Shown: positions 26,730 through 35,382, counted from the first letter of the stretch. The stretch is DNA of 64,000 nucleotides from Ketogulonicigenium robustum (GCF_002117445.1 NZ_CP019937.1:1795501-1859500), one strand, 5' to 3'. Numbers and translations are program-made. The notes: a model not told the origin generated them from the sequence alone.

Positions 26730-28381
26730 CGCGCCAGCGGTTCACGATGGGGTAGCGGCGATCCAGCCACAGCGCGCGGCGCGACAGTTTCACCCCCGGC
26801 GCGGACTGGAACCGTTTGTATTCGCTGATCGCGACCAGATGTTCGACCCGCTTCACCGTGGCGTGGTCATAGCCCGCCGCGACGCAATCGGCGACCGAGG
26901 CGTCGCGGTCGACCATCATATCCAAGATCGCGTCCAGCACGGGGTACGGGGGCAGCGAGTCTTCGTCTTTCTGGTCGTGGCGCAGCTCGGCGCTGGGGGG
27001 GTTTGGTGATGATGCGCGGCGGGATGACCTGCCCTGCGGGGCCCGCCATCCAGTCGCGGTGGTTTTCGTTGCGCCAGTGCGAGACGGCAAAAACGCGGGT
27101 CTTGAACAGGTCTTTGATCGGGTTGTAGCCGCCGTTCATGTCGCCGTAGATGGTGCAGTAGCCGACGCACATCTCGCTTTTGTTGCCGGTGGTCAGCAGC
27201 ATTTCGCCCAGTTTGTTCGACTGGGCCATCAGCAGCAGGCCGCGCATGCGGGACTGCAGGTTTTCCTCGGTCACATCGGCGGGGCGGCCGGCGAACAGGT
27301 GCGCGAGCGCGGCCTCGGCCGCTGCGACGGGGCCGCCGATTTCGACCGTATCCAGCTGAATGCCCAGCGCAGTGGCAACGCCCTCGGCGTCGGTCAGGCT
27401 GCCGGTTGACGTGTATTGCGAGGGCAGCATTACCCCGCGCACGTTTTGCGGGCCCAGCGCATCGGCGGCGATGGCGGCGACCAGCGCCGAATCGATCCCG
27501 CCCGACAGGCCCAGCAGCACGCGGCTAAAGCCGGATTTGCGGACGTAATCGCCCAGCGCCAGCACCATGGCCTGGTAATCGAGCTCGTGTTCATCGGGCA
27601 CATGCGCAAGCGTTTGGCGCTGGGGCTGCCAGCGCCCGCCCTGCTGCACAAAGTCGACATGGGCAATCTGTTCGATGAAGAACGGCAACTGCCCGACCAG
27701 CGCGCCGCCTTGCGCCAGCACGAATGATCCGCCGTCAAACACCTGATCGTCCTGCCCGCCCACCATGTTGACATAGACCAGCGGCAGGTCGTTTTCGGTC
27801 ACGCGCGCCACCATGCGCTGGATGCGCACGTCGTATTTGCCGCGTGAATAGGGCGAGCCGTTTGGGACGACCAGCAGTTCGGCCCCTGATTCGGCCATAG
27901 CCTCGGCCACGTCGGGGAACCACGCGTCCTCGCAGATCGGCAGGCCGATGCGGGGGCCGCCCTCGAATGCGACGGGGCCGCTGATCGGGCCTTGCGTGAA
28001 ATAGCGGTGTTCGTCGAAGACACCATAATTGGGCAGTTCGTGCTTGCGGATGATCGCCTGCACTTTGCCGCCCGCCAGCACGGCGTAGGCGTTGAACAGC
28101 GCGCCGTGTTCGGCCCATGGCAGGCCGATGCCCAGTGCGGGGCCGTCGGCCGTGTGCGCGGCCAGATCGTTCAGCGCGGCCGCCGCGTCGCGTTGGAATG
28201 CGGGGCGCTGCACCAAGTCTTGCGCCTGATAGCCGATCAGGAACATCTCGGGCAGCACGACGAAGTCGCTGCCGTCGCTGCGGGCCTGTTGCCACACCGC
28301 CAGCGCACGCGCGGCGTTCGCCGCGATGTCGCCCACGGTTGGATTAAGTTGGGCCATGGTCAGGCGGAAACTGTCGGCCAT
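26719..28381 (-). pseudogene. nadE: Glutamine-dependent NAD+ synthetase, frameshifted by one base
   Basis: NadE makes NAD+ from deamido-NAD+. The N-terminal nitrilase-type glutaminase has its triad Glu45 (VVLPEMF), Lys113 (RKHELPNY) and Cys150 (LPICEDAW). The synthetase domain has the PP-loop SGGIDS at 293-298 and continues through NKSEMCVGY to PPRIITKP. There the frame breaks: a run of seven G (26995-27001; C on the coding strand) should be six. After removing one base the reading continues as PSAELRHDQKDEDSLPPYP to the stop at 26719, a full 553-residue enzyme. Uncorrected, the protein ends in unrelated Arg-rich sequence. NadE is normally essential, so a sequencing error or a recent mutation are both possible. 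Start ATG at 28381 follows GGGATCGACGA. Confidence 0.88.
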
Positions 28382-28477
28382 TCGTCGATCCCTTATGCGC
28401 GTCACCTTAGCATGCGATGTATCAGATAAGCCGCCAAGCGAAACCCGCGATGATTTTCGCCCATTGCGAGGCCGGTC

Positions 28478-28511
28478 GCGGGGGAAAGTTGTCAGCCGCC
28501 CCTTCCCCCGC
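28478..28511. repeat. 9-bp inverted repeat in nadE/MORN intergenic region
   Basis: GCGGGGGAA (28478-28486) and TTCCCCCGC (28503-28511) are perfect complements with a 16-base spacer, in the 190-base divergent gap upstream of the MORN protein. There is no T-run, so it is not an intrinsic terminator; an operator or a 5' leader hairpin is possible. Confidence 0.4.
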
Positions 28512-28571
28512 TAGTGTCGCGCCGATACTGTTGCCCCAGACGACCCCACTACAGCACGACGGACATACCAG

Positions 28572-30002
28572 ATGCATCGCAACGCCCTGCGCATTCTTCC
28601 CCTGATCGGCGCCCTGTCGGCCAGCCTTGTTGCGCAGGCCGCCTTCGCCCAAGGGGTCGAGGTGAAGCAATACGCGAATGGCGGCGTCTATGAGGGGCAA
28701 TTCCTCAACGGGCGCCAGCACGGTCAGGGCACATACCGCCTGCCCAACGGTTATGAATACACCGGCCAGTGGTTCGAGGGTGAGATCCGCGGCGACGGGC
28801 GCGCGACATTCCCCGGCGGCGATGTGTATGAAGGCACCTTTGCCAGCGGCAAGCCCGAAGGGACCGGTACCATCACCTATGCCGACGGCAGCACCTATAC
28901 CGGCGAGTGGGTGGACGGAAAGCTGGAAGGCACCGGCGTGCTAACCTATGCCGATGGCAGCAAATACGACGGCGGCTTCCAGAACAACATGCCGTCGGGC
29001 GACGGTACGCTGACCATGCCCGACGGGTTCAGCTATACCGGCGGCTGGGTCAACGGCGTGCGCAACGGCACCGGCAAGATCACCTATGCCGATGGCGCGA
29101 CCTATGATGGCGGCGTGAATGCGGGCCTGCCCGAGGGCGAGGGCGTCTTGGTGCAGGCAGACGGCACCCGTTACGATGGCGCGTGGGCCGCTGGTGCGAT
29201 GACAGGCCAAGGCGTGATGACGCTGGCCAATGGCGACAGCTACACTGGCGGCTTTGCGAATGGTTTGTTCGACGGCACCGGCACGCTGACCTATGCGAAC
29301 GGCGATGTTTACGAGGGCGGCTTCAGCGCGGGGCAGCGCAGCGGCCAAGGCATGTTCAGCGGGGCGAACGGCTATCTGGCTGAAGGGGTCTGGGCCGATG
29401 GCGCGCTATCGGGCGTTGCGACAGTGACCTACCCGGACGGCGCTGTGCTGGTGGCCAGTTTCGACAACGGGCTGGCCGAGGGGTCGGGTAAGATCACCTA
29501 TTCCGATGGGGCTTTTTACGATGGTGACTGGCAGGGCGGCGTCATGGCTGGCCATGGCACCGTCACCTTTGCCAATGGCGAAAGCTATGTCGGCGATTTT
29601 GCGGGCGGCAAGATGCATGGCACCGGCAAGATGACCGGCGCGGATGGCAGCAGCTATGACGGCGCGTGGGCCAATGGCCTGCGCGAAGGGCAAGGCACCG
29701 CGCAATATGCCGATGGCAGCAGCTACACCGGCGCGTTTGTCGCCGGCCAGCGCGAAGGCCAAGGCACCCTGACCATGGCCGACGGGTTCAAATACGACGG
29801 CTATTGGGTCGGCGGCCTGATGGAAGGCCAAGGCACCGCCACCTACCCCGGCGGCGAGATTTATGAGGGGAATTTCAAGGCGGGCCGCCGCGACGGGCAC
29901 GGCCGCCTGACCTACCCCGATGGCACGGTCGAGACCGGCGAATGGCAGGACGGCGCGATGGTCGAGCCTGCTGTCGTTCCTGCACCGGCTGCGGGCGAGT
30001 AG
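28572..30002 (+). CDS. Exported MORN-repeat protein (18 tandem repeats)
   Basis: The protein has 476 residues. The signal peptide is MHRNALRILPLIGALSASL followed by VAQAAFA. From residue 39 to about 452 the protein is 18 uninterrupted MORN repeats of exactly 23 residues, of the pattern YxGxWxxGxxxGxGxxxYADGx (for example YTGEWVDGKLEGTG). A partial nineteenth repeat and a Pro/Ala tail end the protein. Repeats 11 and 12 have lost the leading Tyr and Gly. MORN repeats form extended beta-hairpin ladders and in other proteins bind membranes or proteins. No enzymatic domain is fused. A periplasmic scaffold is the simplest reading; the precise function is unknown. Confidence 0.9.
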   Translation: MHRNALRILPLIGALSASLVAQAAFAQGVEVKQYANGGVYEGQFLNGRQHGQGTYRLPNGYEYTGQWFEGEIRGDGRATFPGGDVYEGTFASGKPEGTGTITYADGSTYTGEWVDGKLEGTGVLTYADGSKYDGGFQNNMPSGDGTLTMPDGFSYTGGWVNGVRNGTGKITYADGATYDGGVNAGLPEGEGVLVQADGTRYDGAWAAGAMTGQGVMTLANGDSYTGGFANGLFDGTGTLTYANGDVYEGGFSAGQRSGQGMFSGANGYLAEGVWADGALSGVATVTYPDGAVLVASFDNGLAEGSGKITYSDGAFYDGDWQGGVMAGHGTVTFANGESYVGDFAGGKMHGTGKMTGADGSSYDGAWANGLREGQGTAQYADGSSYTGAFVAGQREGQGTLTMADGFKYDGYWVGGLMEGQGTATYPGGEIYEGNFKAGRRDGHGRLTYPDGTVETGEWQDGAMVEPAVVPAPAAGE

Positions 30003-30081
30003 TTTTTCCAGCGCCCGCTTTTTATGCGCGTTTGCAAAGATTTCGCTTTTACTGCCTGACAAGCTGGTTATATTGCGCAGC

Positions 30082-30165
30082 ATGAACACGCTTGGTTTCA
30101 ACATTTCTGTTCGCGTCCTGTCGGGCGCAGCGCTTTCGGGGCTCCTCCTCCTTAGCCGCCTCTGA
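30082..30165 (+). CDS. leuL: Leucine leader peptide of leuA
   Basis: This 27-residue open frame (MNTLGFNISVRVLSGAALSG then LLLLSRL) ends 75 bases before leuA. Four consecutive leucine codons, CTC CTC CTC CTT at 30142-30153, are followed by Ser, Arg, a fifth Leu and TGA. Its stop codon lies inside the 5' arm of a perfect 10-bp hairpin. This is the classical arrangement for attenuation, in which ribosome stalling under leucine shortage changes the downstream RNA fold. The peptide itself is presumably not functional. The ribosome site is poor, and a promoter was not identified with confidence. Confidence 0.8.
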   Translation: MNTLGFNISVRVLSGAALSGLLLLSRL

Positions 30166-30218
30166 GCGTGCCATTTGGCGCGACCGCTCAGAGGTATGCA
30201 CGCGCCGGATAGCCCTCT
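30159..30218 (+). promoter_or_regulatory. leuA attenuator: mutually exclusive hairpins
   Basis: CCTCTGAGCG (30159-30168) pairs perfectly with CGCTCAGAGG (30185-30194), with an inner TGCC/GGCG stem. The 3' arm can instead pair downstream: AGAGG-TAT (30190-30197) with ATA-gc-CCTCT (30209-30218). The two folds cannot coexist, and the first overlaps the leader stop codon, so translation of the leader decides which one forms. No clear T-run follows, so the switch could act on transcription or on leuA translation. Confidence 0.65.
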
Positions 30219-30239
30219 CAAACAGAAAAGTTTCCAGTT

Positions 30240-31832
30240 ATGCCCCAGAACAATTTTGTCGCCGACAAGAACCGCGTCCTGATTTTTGACACCACGCTGC
30301 GCGATGGTGAACAGTCGCCCGGCGCGACCATGACCCATGCCGAAAAGCTGGAAATCGCCCAACTGCTGGATGAAATGGGTGTCGATATTATCGAGGCCGG
30401 TTTCCCCATCGCATCCGAAGGCGATTTTCAGGCTGTCAGCGAAATCGCCAAGATCACCAAGAATGCCACGATTTGCGGGCTGTCGCGCGCCAATATCCGC
30501 GATATCGACCGCGCGTGGGAAGCGGTGAAACACGCCGCCAGCCCGCGCATCCACACGTTTATCGGAACATCGCCGCAGCACCGCGCCATTCCGAACCTGA
30601 CGATGGATCAGATGGCCGAGCGCATCCACGATACCGTGACCCACGCCCGCAACCTGTGCGACAATATCCAGTGGTCGCCGATGGACGCGACCCGCACCGA
30701 GCATGACTACCTGTGCCGTGTGGTCGAGATTGCGATCAGGGCCGGTGCCACCACGATCAACATCCCCGACACCGTCGGCTACACAGCCCCCAGCGAATCC
30801 GCCGATCTGATCCGCATGCTGCTGGAGCGCGTGCCGGGTGCGGACGAGGTTGTTTTTGCAACGCACTGCCACAACGATCTGGGCATGGCGACGGCGAATT
30901 CGCTGGCGGCTGTCGGCGCGGGCGCGCGTCAAATTGAATGCACGATCAACGGGTTGGGCGAACGAGCGGGCAACACCGCACTGGAGGAAGTCGTCATGGC
31001 GCTGCGCGTGCGCCACGACATCATGCCCTTTACCACGCGAGTCGACACGACCAAGATCATGCATATCTCGCGCCGCGTCGCGACTGTTTCGGGTTTCCCC
31101 GTGCAGTTCAACAAGGCGATCGTCGGCAAGAACGCATTCGCGCATGAATCCGGCATCCACCAAGACGGCATGCTGAAGTCCGCCGATACGTTCGAGATCA
31201 TGCGCCCAGCCGATATTGGACTGGCCGGCACATCACTGCCCTTGGGTAAGCATTCGGGCCGTGCAGCCCTGCGCGCCAAGATGAAGGAACTGGGGATAGA
31301 ACTGGGCGACAACCAGCTGAACGACCTGTTCGTCCGCTTTAAGGCGCTGGCCGATCGCAAAAAGGAAGTTTACGACGACGACCTGATCGCGCTGATCCAA
31401 GACGCTGACACGAACGAGGTGCACGACACGATTCAGGTCAAGCGCCTGCGCGTGATTTGCGGCACCGAGGGCCCGCAGGAGGCGCTGCTGACGCTGACGG
31501 TCGATGGGGTCGACAAAGCGGCCGACGCAACCGGCGACGGCCCCGTTGATGCGGCCTTCAGCGCGATCAAGGCGATTTATCCGCATGACGCCAAGCTGCA
31601 CGTCTATCAGGTGCATGCGGTGACCGAGGGCACGGATGCGCAAGCCACCGTATCGGTGCGGATCGAGGAAGATGGCCGGATTGCCACCGGCATGTCGGCC
31701 GATACCGATACGATCACCGCGTCGGTCAAGGCCTATGTGAATGCGCTGAACCGGCTGATTGAACGGCGCAAGAAGACCGCGCCCCGGGTTGATGCCCGCG
31801 ATGTCAGCTACAAAACGCCCGCCGAGGCGTGA
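30240..31832 (+). CDS. leuA: 2-isopropylmalate synthase
   Basis: LeuA condenses acetyl-CoA with 2-oxoisovalerate, the first committed step to leucine. The 530-residue chain has the HMGL-like TIM barrel starting VLIFDTTLRDGEQSPG, with the metal Asp22. The metal histidines are His209 and His211 in ATHCHNDLGMA, and NGLGERAGNTALEEV follows. HESGIHQDG lies in the linker region. The C-terminal LeuA dimer domain (about 390-515), which carries leucine feedback control, is complete. It is preceded by the leucine leader peptide and switchable hairpins, so both attenuation and feedback regulation are expected. A terminator follows, so leuB, leuC and leuD are elsewhere. Confidence 0.97.
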   Translation: MPQNNFVADKNRVLIFDTTLRDGEQSPGATMTHAEKLEIAQLLDEMGVDIIEAGFPIASEGDFQAVSEIAKITKNATICGLSRANIRDIDRAWEAVKHAASPRIHTFIGTSPQHRAIPNLTMDQMAERIHDTVTHARNLCDNIQWSPMDATRTEHDYLCRVVEIAIRAGATTINIPDTVGYTAPSESADLIRMLLERVPGADEVVFATHCHNDLGMATANSLAAVGAGARQIECTINGLGERAGNTALEEVVMALRVRHDIMPFTTRVDTTKIMHISRRVATVSGFPVQFNKAIVGKNAFAHESGIHQDGMLKSADTFEIMRPADIGLAGTSLPLGKHSGRAALRAKMKELGIELGDNQLNDLFVRFKALADRKKEVYDDDLIALIQDADTNEVHDTIQVKRLRVICGTEGPQEALLTLTVDGVDKAADATGDGPVDAAFSAIKAIYPHDAKLHVYQVHAVTEGTDAQATVSVRIEEDGRIATGMSADTDTITASVKAYVNALNRLIERRKKTAPRVDARDVSYKTPAEA

Positions 31833-31843
31833 TCACTTCTTTT

Positions 31844-31870
31844 AAAAAGGGCCCCTACGGGGGCCTTTTT
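31844..31870 (+). terminator. Intrinsic terminator of leuA
   Basis: AAAAAGGGCCCC, loop TAC(G) and GGGGGCCTTTTT form an 11-bp stem with one internal mismatch and a run of five T. It starts twelve bases after the leuA stop. Confidence 0.88.
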
Positions 31871-31918
31871 GCTGCCTTTGCCCTTCGCAGAAGGCCTTGT
31901 CTTCCTTATATCTTTGGC

Positions 31919-32413
31919 ATGGACATATTTGCCCGACGCCCCGCCGCCCTGCTGCTTGCCCTAATCGGTGCCCTTTGGGGTGCCGCGCCGCTGCAGGCGC
32001 AGATCCTGACGCCCACCGCAATAGCCATTGCCGCATGGGAGGAAGACCGAACCATCGTAATCGACGCCGAGGGTTTGGACATGGCCGAGCTGGCTTATGT
32101 GGCGCGGCTTTTGGTGGTGTTTGCCGATAGCGCCGCGCAGCCGCAGTTTCAGCGCCAACTGGAATTGCTGGCCGAAGACCCAGAAAGTCTGGCGATACGC
32201 GATGTGATGGTGATTGCCGACACGCGCCCTGCCGATGGCAGTGCGATCCGCCGCCAGCTACGCCCGCGCGGGTTCAGTCTGGTGTTGGTAGAAAAAGACG
32301 GGCGCGTCGAATTGCGCAAGGCCGACCCGTGGAACCTGCGCGAAATCGCGCGGCAGATCGACAAAATGCCCCTGCGTATTCAAGAGATTAACAACGCCCT
32401 TGGCCGCAACTAG
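31919..32413 (+). CDS. Exported DUF4174-domain protein
   Basis: The 164-residue protein from ATG 31919 has a signal peptide: MDIFARR, the hydrophobic ALLLALIGALWGAA, and the cleavage-type PLQAQ. The mature part has the DUF4174 pattern. A thioredoxin-like strand is followed by AQPQFQRQLELLAEDPE, VMVIAD, then FSLVLVEKDGRVELRKADPW and the family-specific C-terminal end IDKMPLRIQEI. It is therefore periplasmic; function unknown, and no CxxC is present. An in-frame GTG at 31829 would overlap leuA and lacks a ribosome site. Confidence 0.8.
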   Translation: MDIFARRPAALLLALIGALWGAAPLQAQILTPTAIAIAAWEEDRTIVIDAEGLDMAELAYVARLLVVFADSAAQPQFQRQLELLAEDPESLAIRDVMVIADTRPADGSAIRRQLRPRGFSLVLVEKDGRVELRKADPWNLREIARQIDKMPLRIQEINNALGRN

Positions 32414-32420
32414 GCCCGAA

Positions 32421-32449
32421 AAAGCCGCCCTTCGATGAAGGGCGGCTTT
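32421..32449. terminator. Bidirectional terminator between DUF4174 gene and lipoprotein gene
   Basis: AAAGCCGCCCTTC and GAAGGGCGGCTTT are perfect 13-base complements around the loop GAT, between two convergent genes. T-runs are short, but the stem is very stable. Confidence 0.88.
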
Positions 32450-32465
32450 CGCGATTGATACCGGA

Positions 32466-32684
32466 TTAGCGGTAGCAGTTCGGGGCGTTCGGGGCGACCG
32501 AGCAGCTGACGGCACCAGCAGCGCCACCGATCAGCACGCCTTTGGTCACGCTTTCGCCGGTGACCGATGCAACTGCACCACCGATGAGGGCGCCGGTTGC
32601 GCCGCGTTCGATGTCGGTTTGGCCGCAAGCAGCCAGCGTAGCCGCGATGGCTGCAACGCCGACGAATTTCATCATGCTCTTCAT
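32466..32684 (-). CDS. Small glycine-zipper lipoprotein
   Basis: The 72-residue protein is preceded by AGGAG at ideal spacing. The N-terminus MKSMMKFVGVAAIAATLAAC is a lipoprotein signal with lipobox LAAC, so Cys20 is lipidated. The mature 53 residues contain two glycine-zipper stretches, GATGALIGGAVA and KGVLIGGAAGAV, and end in a Cys pair (SCSVAPNAPNCYR) that may form a disulfide. The small size and lack of Asp at +2 favour outer-membrane anchoring. Single-gene unit; function unknown, although similar proteins are related to entericidin/YMGG-type envelope lipoproteins. Confidence 0.8.
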   Translation of the reverse strand: MKSMMKFVGVAAIAATLAACGQTDIERGATGALIGGAVASVTGESVTKGVLIGGAAGAVSCSVAPNAPNCYR

Positions 32685-32840
32685 GTTTTTCTCCTGCACA
32701 AGGGCCCGTTCATGCGGGACCTGATTATAAAGCCTGTTCGTATTGGCCCGAGTGTATCGCAGCCAAACCCCAACGCAAGGGCCGCTGTACGCGCGCGCAA
32801 GCGTGATCGGATCCTTGCCGATGACGCTGCGGCAGGGCGG

Positions 32841-33185
32841 TCAGTCGATGAGGCCGGGGAAATTCGCGCGGATTTTGTCGGGGTCCAGCTGCAGCATCGC
32901 CTCGTAGCTGGCGGGGTCGAAGTCTTCCTCGGCGGGGACTACTTCGCGCCCCAGCACCCAAGACAGTCGCCCTGCATCTAGGTTGCCACGCTCGAACGGC
33001 TCGTCGCCGAAATGCTCCCACAGCGCCAGCAGGAAGCCACGGTCGGCCTCGCGGTCGGCGGGGCGGCGGTCGGCAAAACGCTCGCGCGGGACGATTTTTG
33101 TCGCGCCATCGGCGTTGCCACGGCGGATGACGAACTGGAAGTCGGTGCCGGTCAGGCGTCCGGGAAAACCACGGTGTTTTAGCAT
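32841..33185 (-). CDS. Hypothetical soluble protein coupled to upstream DUF6497-like gene
   Basis: This 114-residue protein is charged and has no signal peptide or membrane span. Segments include GTDFQFVIRRGNADGATKIV, DRGFLLALWEHFGD and the C-terminal LQLDPDKIRANFPGLID. I do not recognise the family. The ATG at 33185 lies one base after the upstream stop (TGACATG), which implies translational coupling. A GTG at 33206 inside the upstream gene is an alternative. A gap of about 150 bases separates it from the lipoprotein gene downstream, with no obvious terminator. Confidence 0.65.
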   Translation of the reverse strand: MLKHRGFPGRLTGTDFQFVIRRGNADGATKIVPRERFADRRPADREADRGFLLALWEHFGDEPFERGNLDAGRLSWVLGREVVPAEEDFDPASYEAMLQLDPDKIRANFPGLID

Positions 33186-33186
33186 G

Positions 33187-33561
33187 TCAGAATAGTCCCC
33201 ATTCACAGGCGCCGTCGATCACGTCGAAGCCTTCAAAAAATTGCGGCACGTCCGATGTCGTATCCCCGAAATCCACCGGCGTGGCGGACAGGGAAATGAC
33301 GATCTGCCCTGCGGCGGCCCCGTTTGCGGCCAGCGCCGGTAGCGCCAGTGTGCTGCACAGCCATTGCGCATCGTCCGTCAGGTCAGACGGCGGCGCGTCG
33401 GCGCCAGCCAATGCGGGCATCGTCAGGCGAAACCGCGCGATGTCGGCGTCGATCCGCACATCGTAAAGCTGCGCGGCACGCCCCGACGGGGCGGTTACAT
33501 CCTGCGCTGCCAGCGGCCCTGCGGCCAACAGCAATGCGATTGCCAGACCATATACGCGCAT
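33187..33561 (-). CDS. Exported DUF6497-like protein
   Basis: The 124-residue product begins MRVYGLAIALLLAAGPLAAQ, a signal peptide with an LAA-Q cleavage region. The mature part has AQLYDVRIDADIARFRLTMP, a cysteine in WLCSTLALPALAANG, QIVISLSATPVDFGD and the end FFEGFDVIDGACEWGLF. The two cysteines could form a disulfide in the periplasm. I recall this pattern as DUF6497, found in Rhodobacteraceae; function unknown. Start 33561 is chosen for the signal peptide and GGGGGCGGG upstream; an in-frame start at 33618 would hide the signal sequence. Confidence 0.7.
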   Translation of the reverse strand: MRVYGLAIALLLAAGPLAAQDVTAPSGRAAQLYDVRIDADIARFRLTMPALAGADAPPSDLTDDAQWLCSTLALPALAANGAAAGQIVISLSATPVDFGDTTSDVPQFFEGFDVIDGACEWGLF

Positions 33562-33634
33562 ACCCGCCCCCAAGGCCCCTACCCCGACATCATAGCGCGC
33601 CTGCGCGCGCTGCGCCACGGGGGGAGTGGGGATG

Positions 33635-33671
33635 AAAAATGCGGCCGCGCCGGTGGGCGGGCCGCATTTTT
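33635..33671 (-). terminator. Intrinsic terminator of yebC
   Basis: On the minus strand AAAAATGCGGCC and GGCCGCATTTTT form a 12-bp stem with a 13-base GC-rich loop and a terminal T-run. It begins 18 bases after the yebC stop. Confidence 0.88.
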
Positions 33672-33688
33672 GGGCCGTCAGGCGCGGT

Positions 33689-34441
33689 TTAGCTGGCGGC
33701 GTATTCGGCCATCAGCTCGTCCGACGCTTCGATATTGCTGGTGACGTTTTGGACATCGTCGTCATCTTCCAGCGTTTCGATCAGCTTCATCAGCTTTTGC
33801 AGCGTTTCGAGGTCGGTGATCGGGGCGGTGGTTTGCGGACGCCAGACCAGCTTCGCGGTTTCCGATTCGCCAAGCGCTGCTTCCAGTGCCGAGGACACTT
33901 CGTTCAGGTCGGTATCGGCGCAATAGATCCAGTGGCCTTCTTCGTCCGATTCGACATCGTCGGCGCCCGCTTCCAGTGCGGCCATCATGACGGTGTCGGC
34001 ATCGCCGACCTCGGCCTTGTAGGCGATTTCACCCTTGCGGTCGAACATGAACGAAACCGAGCCGGTTTCGCCCAGGTTGCCGCCGTTCTTGGTGAAGTAC
34101 GACCGCACGTTCGACGCGGTGCGGTTGCGGTTGTCGGTCAGCGCCTCGACGATCACAGCCACGCCGTTCGGGCCGTAGCCTTCGTAGCGGATCGAATCGT
34201 AGGTTTCGGCATCGCCGCCTTGCGACTTCTTGATCGCGCGGTCGATAACGTCCTTGGGCACCGAGCTGGACTTGGCTTCCTTGACCGCCAAACGCAAACG
34301 CGGGTTCTTTTCGGGGTCAGGGTCGCCCATCTTTGCTGCGACGGTGATTTCCTTGGCAAGCTTCGAGAACAGCTTCGAGCGGATCGCGTCCTGCTTGCCC
34401 TTGCGGTGCTGAATGTTAGCCCATTTGGAATGGCCGGCCAT
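33689..34441 (-). CDS. yebC: YebC/PmpR/TACO1-family protein
   Basis: The 250-residue protein has the fully conserved family start [19 protein letters not shown]. It continues with [37 protein letters not shown] and the third-domain motif [11 protein letters not shown]. Proteins of this family were first described as transcription regulators; more recent work on TACO1 and YebC homologues places them in translation, easing ribosome stalling on proline-rich sequences. It is interesting that efp is also in this window, but the two are 18 kb apart. AAGGATA lies ten bases before the ATG. Confidence 0.95.
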   Translation of the reverse strand: MAGHSKWANIQHRKGKQDAIRSKLFSKLAKEITVAAKMGDPDPEKNPRLRLAVKEAKSSSVPKDVIDRAIKKSQGGDAETYDSIRYEGYGPNGVAVIVEALTDNRNRTASNVRSYFTKNGGNLGETGSVSFMFDRKGEIAYKAEVGDADTVMMAALEAGADDVESDEEGHWIYCADTDLNEVSSALEAALGESETAKLVWRPQTTAPITDLETLQKLMKLIETLEDDDDVQNVTSNIEASDELMAEYAAS

Positions 34442-34528
34442 GGTTCTGCGTATCCTTAAGGGAATTGATCGGCGTTTCTATATGCCAGCGGGCGCTTGTC
34501 CGACAAGCCCGCCACGGGGAAAAAGGGC

Positions 34529-35344
34529 CTAAAGCGGCCCGCTTTGCTGCAAACGGCCGCCTTGGCGGACCATTTCGATACGTGTGGCCTTGCCGGTGCG
34601 GTCATCGGTTTCGACGTAAAGGCCCGACAAAGTGGCCTCGCCCTCGGCCGGGGTGAAGCGGTCGCGCGGCATGCCGGTGATGAAACGGCGCATCGGTTCG
34701 GTCTTCTCCATCCCGATGACCGAGTTGTAGTCGCCGCACATGCCCGCATCGGTCATGTAGGCCGTGCCGCCCGGCAGGATTTGCGCATCGCCCGTCGGCA
34801 CATGGGTGTGGGTTCCCACCGCGATCGAGGCGCGCCCGTCGCAGTAATGGCCGATGCCCATCTTTTCGCTGGTTGCCTCGCAGTGGATGTCGATCAGGCT
34901 GGCCTGCACGAGGCCGCCCAGCGGGTGCGTTTTCAGCACCGTATCCAGCGCGGAAAACGGATCGTCAAAGGGGCGCTTCATGAAGACCTGTCCCAGCACC
35001 TGCGCGACCAGCACTTTGCGGCCGCCGCGCGCGTCGAACACGCGGGCACCTTTGCCGGGGGCGACCTTGGAAAAGTTCAGCGGGCGGATCACGCGCGGTT
35101 CGGTTTCGATGAACTGCATCATGTCTTTTTGGTCGAAGGCATGATCGCCCAGTGTGACCACATCGGCCCCTGCCTCGAGGAAGCTTTTGCAGTGCGCGCC
35201 GGTCAGCCCCATGCCGCCGGATGCGTTTTCGCCGTTCACGACGACGAAATCCAGCCGCCATGCCTCGCGCAGGCGGGGCAGGTTTTCGGTTATGGCCCGG
35301 CGTCCAGCGCGGCCAACGACATCACCAAGGAATAATATCTTCAT
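34529..35344 (-). CDS. YmdB-type metallophosphoesterase (TIGR00282 family)
   Basis: The 271-residue calcineurin-like phosphoesterase has its metal ligands visible in order: GDVVGRAGRRA (Asp8), VVNGENASGGMG (Asn, Glu near 39-40), VTLGDHAFDQKD (Asp, His near 67-68), IDIHCEATSEKMG and GTHTHVPTGDAQ. This order is that of YmdB/TIGR00282, which hydrolyses 2',3'-cyclic nucleotides in Bacillus and influences RNA turnover and biofilm formation. It lies 38 bases downstream of the 5-formyl-THF cyclo-ligase gene in the mgtE-fau-ymdB order, a linkage common in alphaproteobacteria. Confidence 0.9.
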   Translation of the reverse strand: MKILFLGDVVGRAGRRAITENLPRLREAWRLDFVVVNGENASGGMGLTGAHCKSFLEAGADVVTLGDHAFDQKDMMQFIETEPRVIRPLNFSKVAPGKGARVFDARGGRKVLVAQVLGQVFMKRPFDDPFSALDTVLKTHPLGGLVQASLIDIHCEATSEKMGIGHYCDGRASIAVGTHTHVPTGDAQILPGGTAYMTDAGMCGDYNSVIGMEKTEPMRRFITGMPRDRFTPAEGEATLSGLYVETDDRTGKATRIEMVRQGGRLQQSGPL

Positions 35345-35382
35345 ATCCGCCGCGTAAACCTGCGCGCGCGGGGCTGCAAGGG

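Noticed and set aside
26867-28405. A single 512-residue NadE variant with a novel Arg-rich C-terminus
   Set aside because: The Arg-rich end begins exactly at a homopolymer, and the correct C-terminus lies in the adjacent frame, so a frameshift is the better explanation.
28680-29930. 69-base tandem repeats resembling a CRISPR or satellite
   Set aside because: The repeats are translated MORN units of 23 codons, with diverging third positions, no spacers and no cas genes.
29406-31163. A 585-codon frame antisense to the MORN gene and leuA
   Set aside because: It spans two well-supported genes and the leader region; no domain, no ribosome site.
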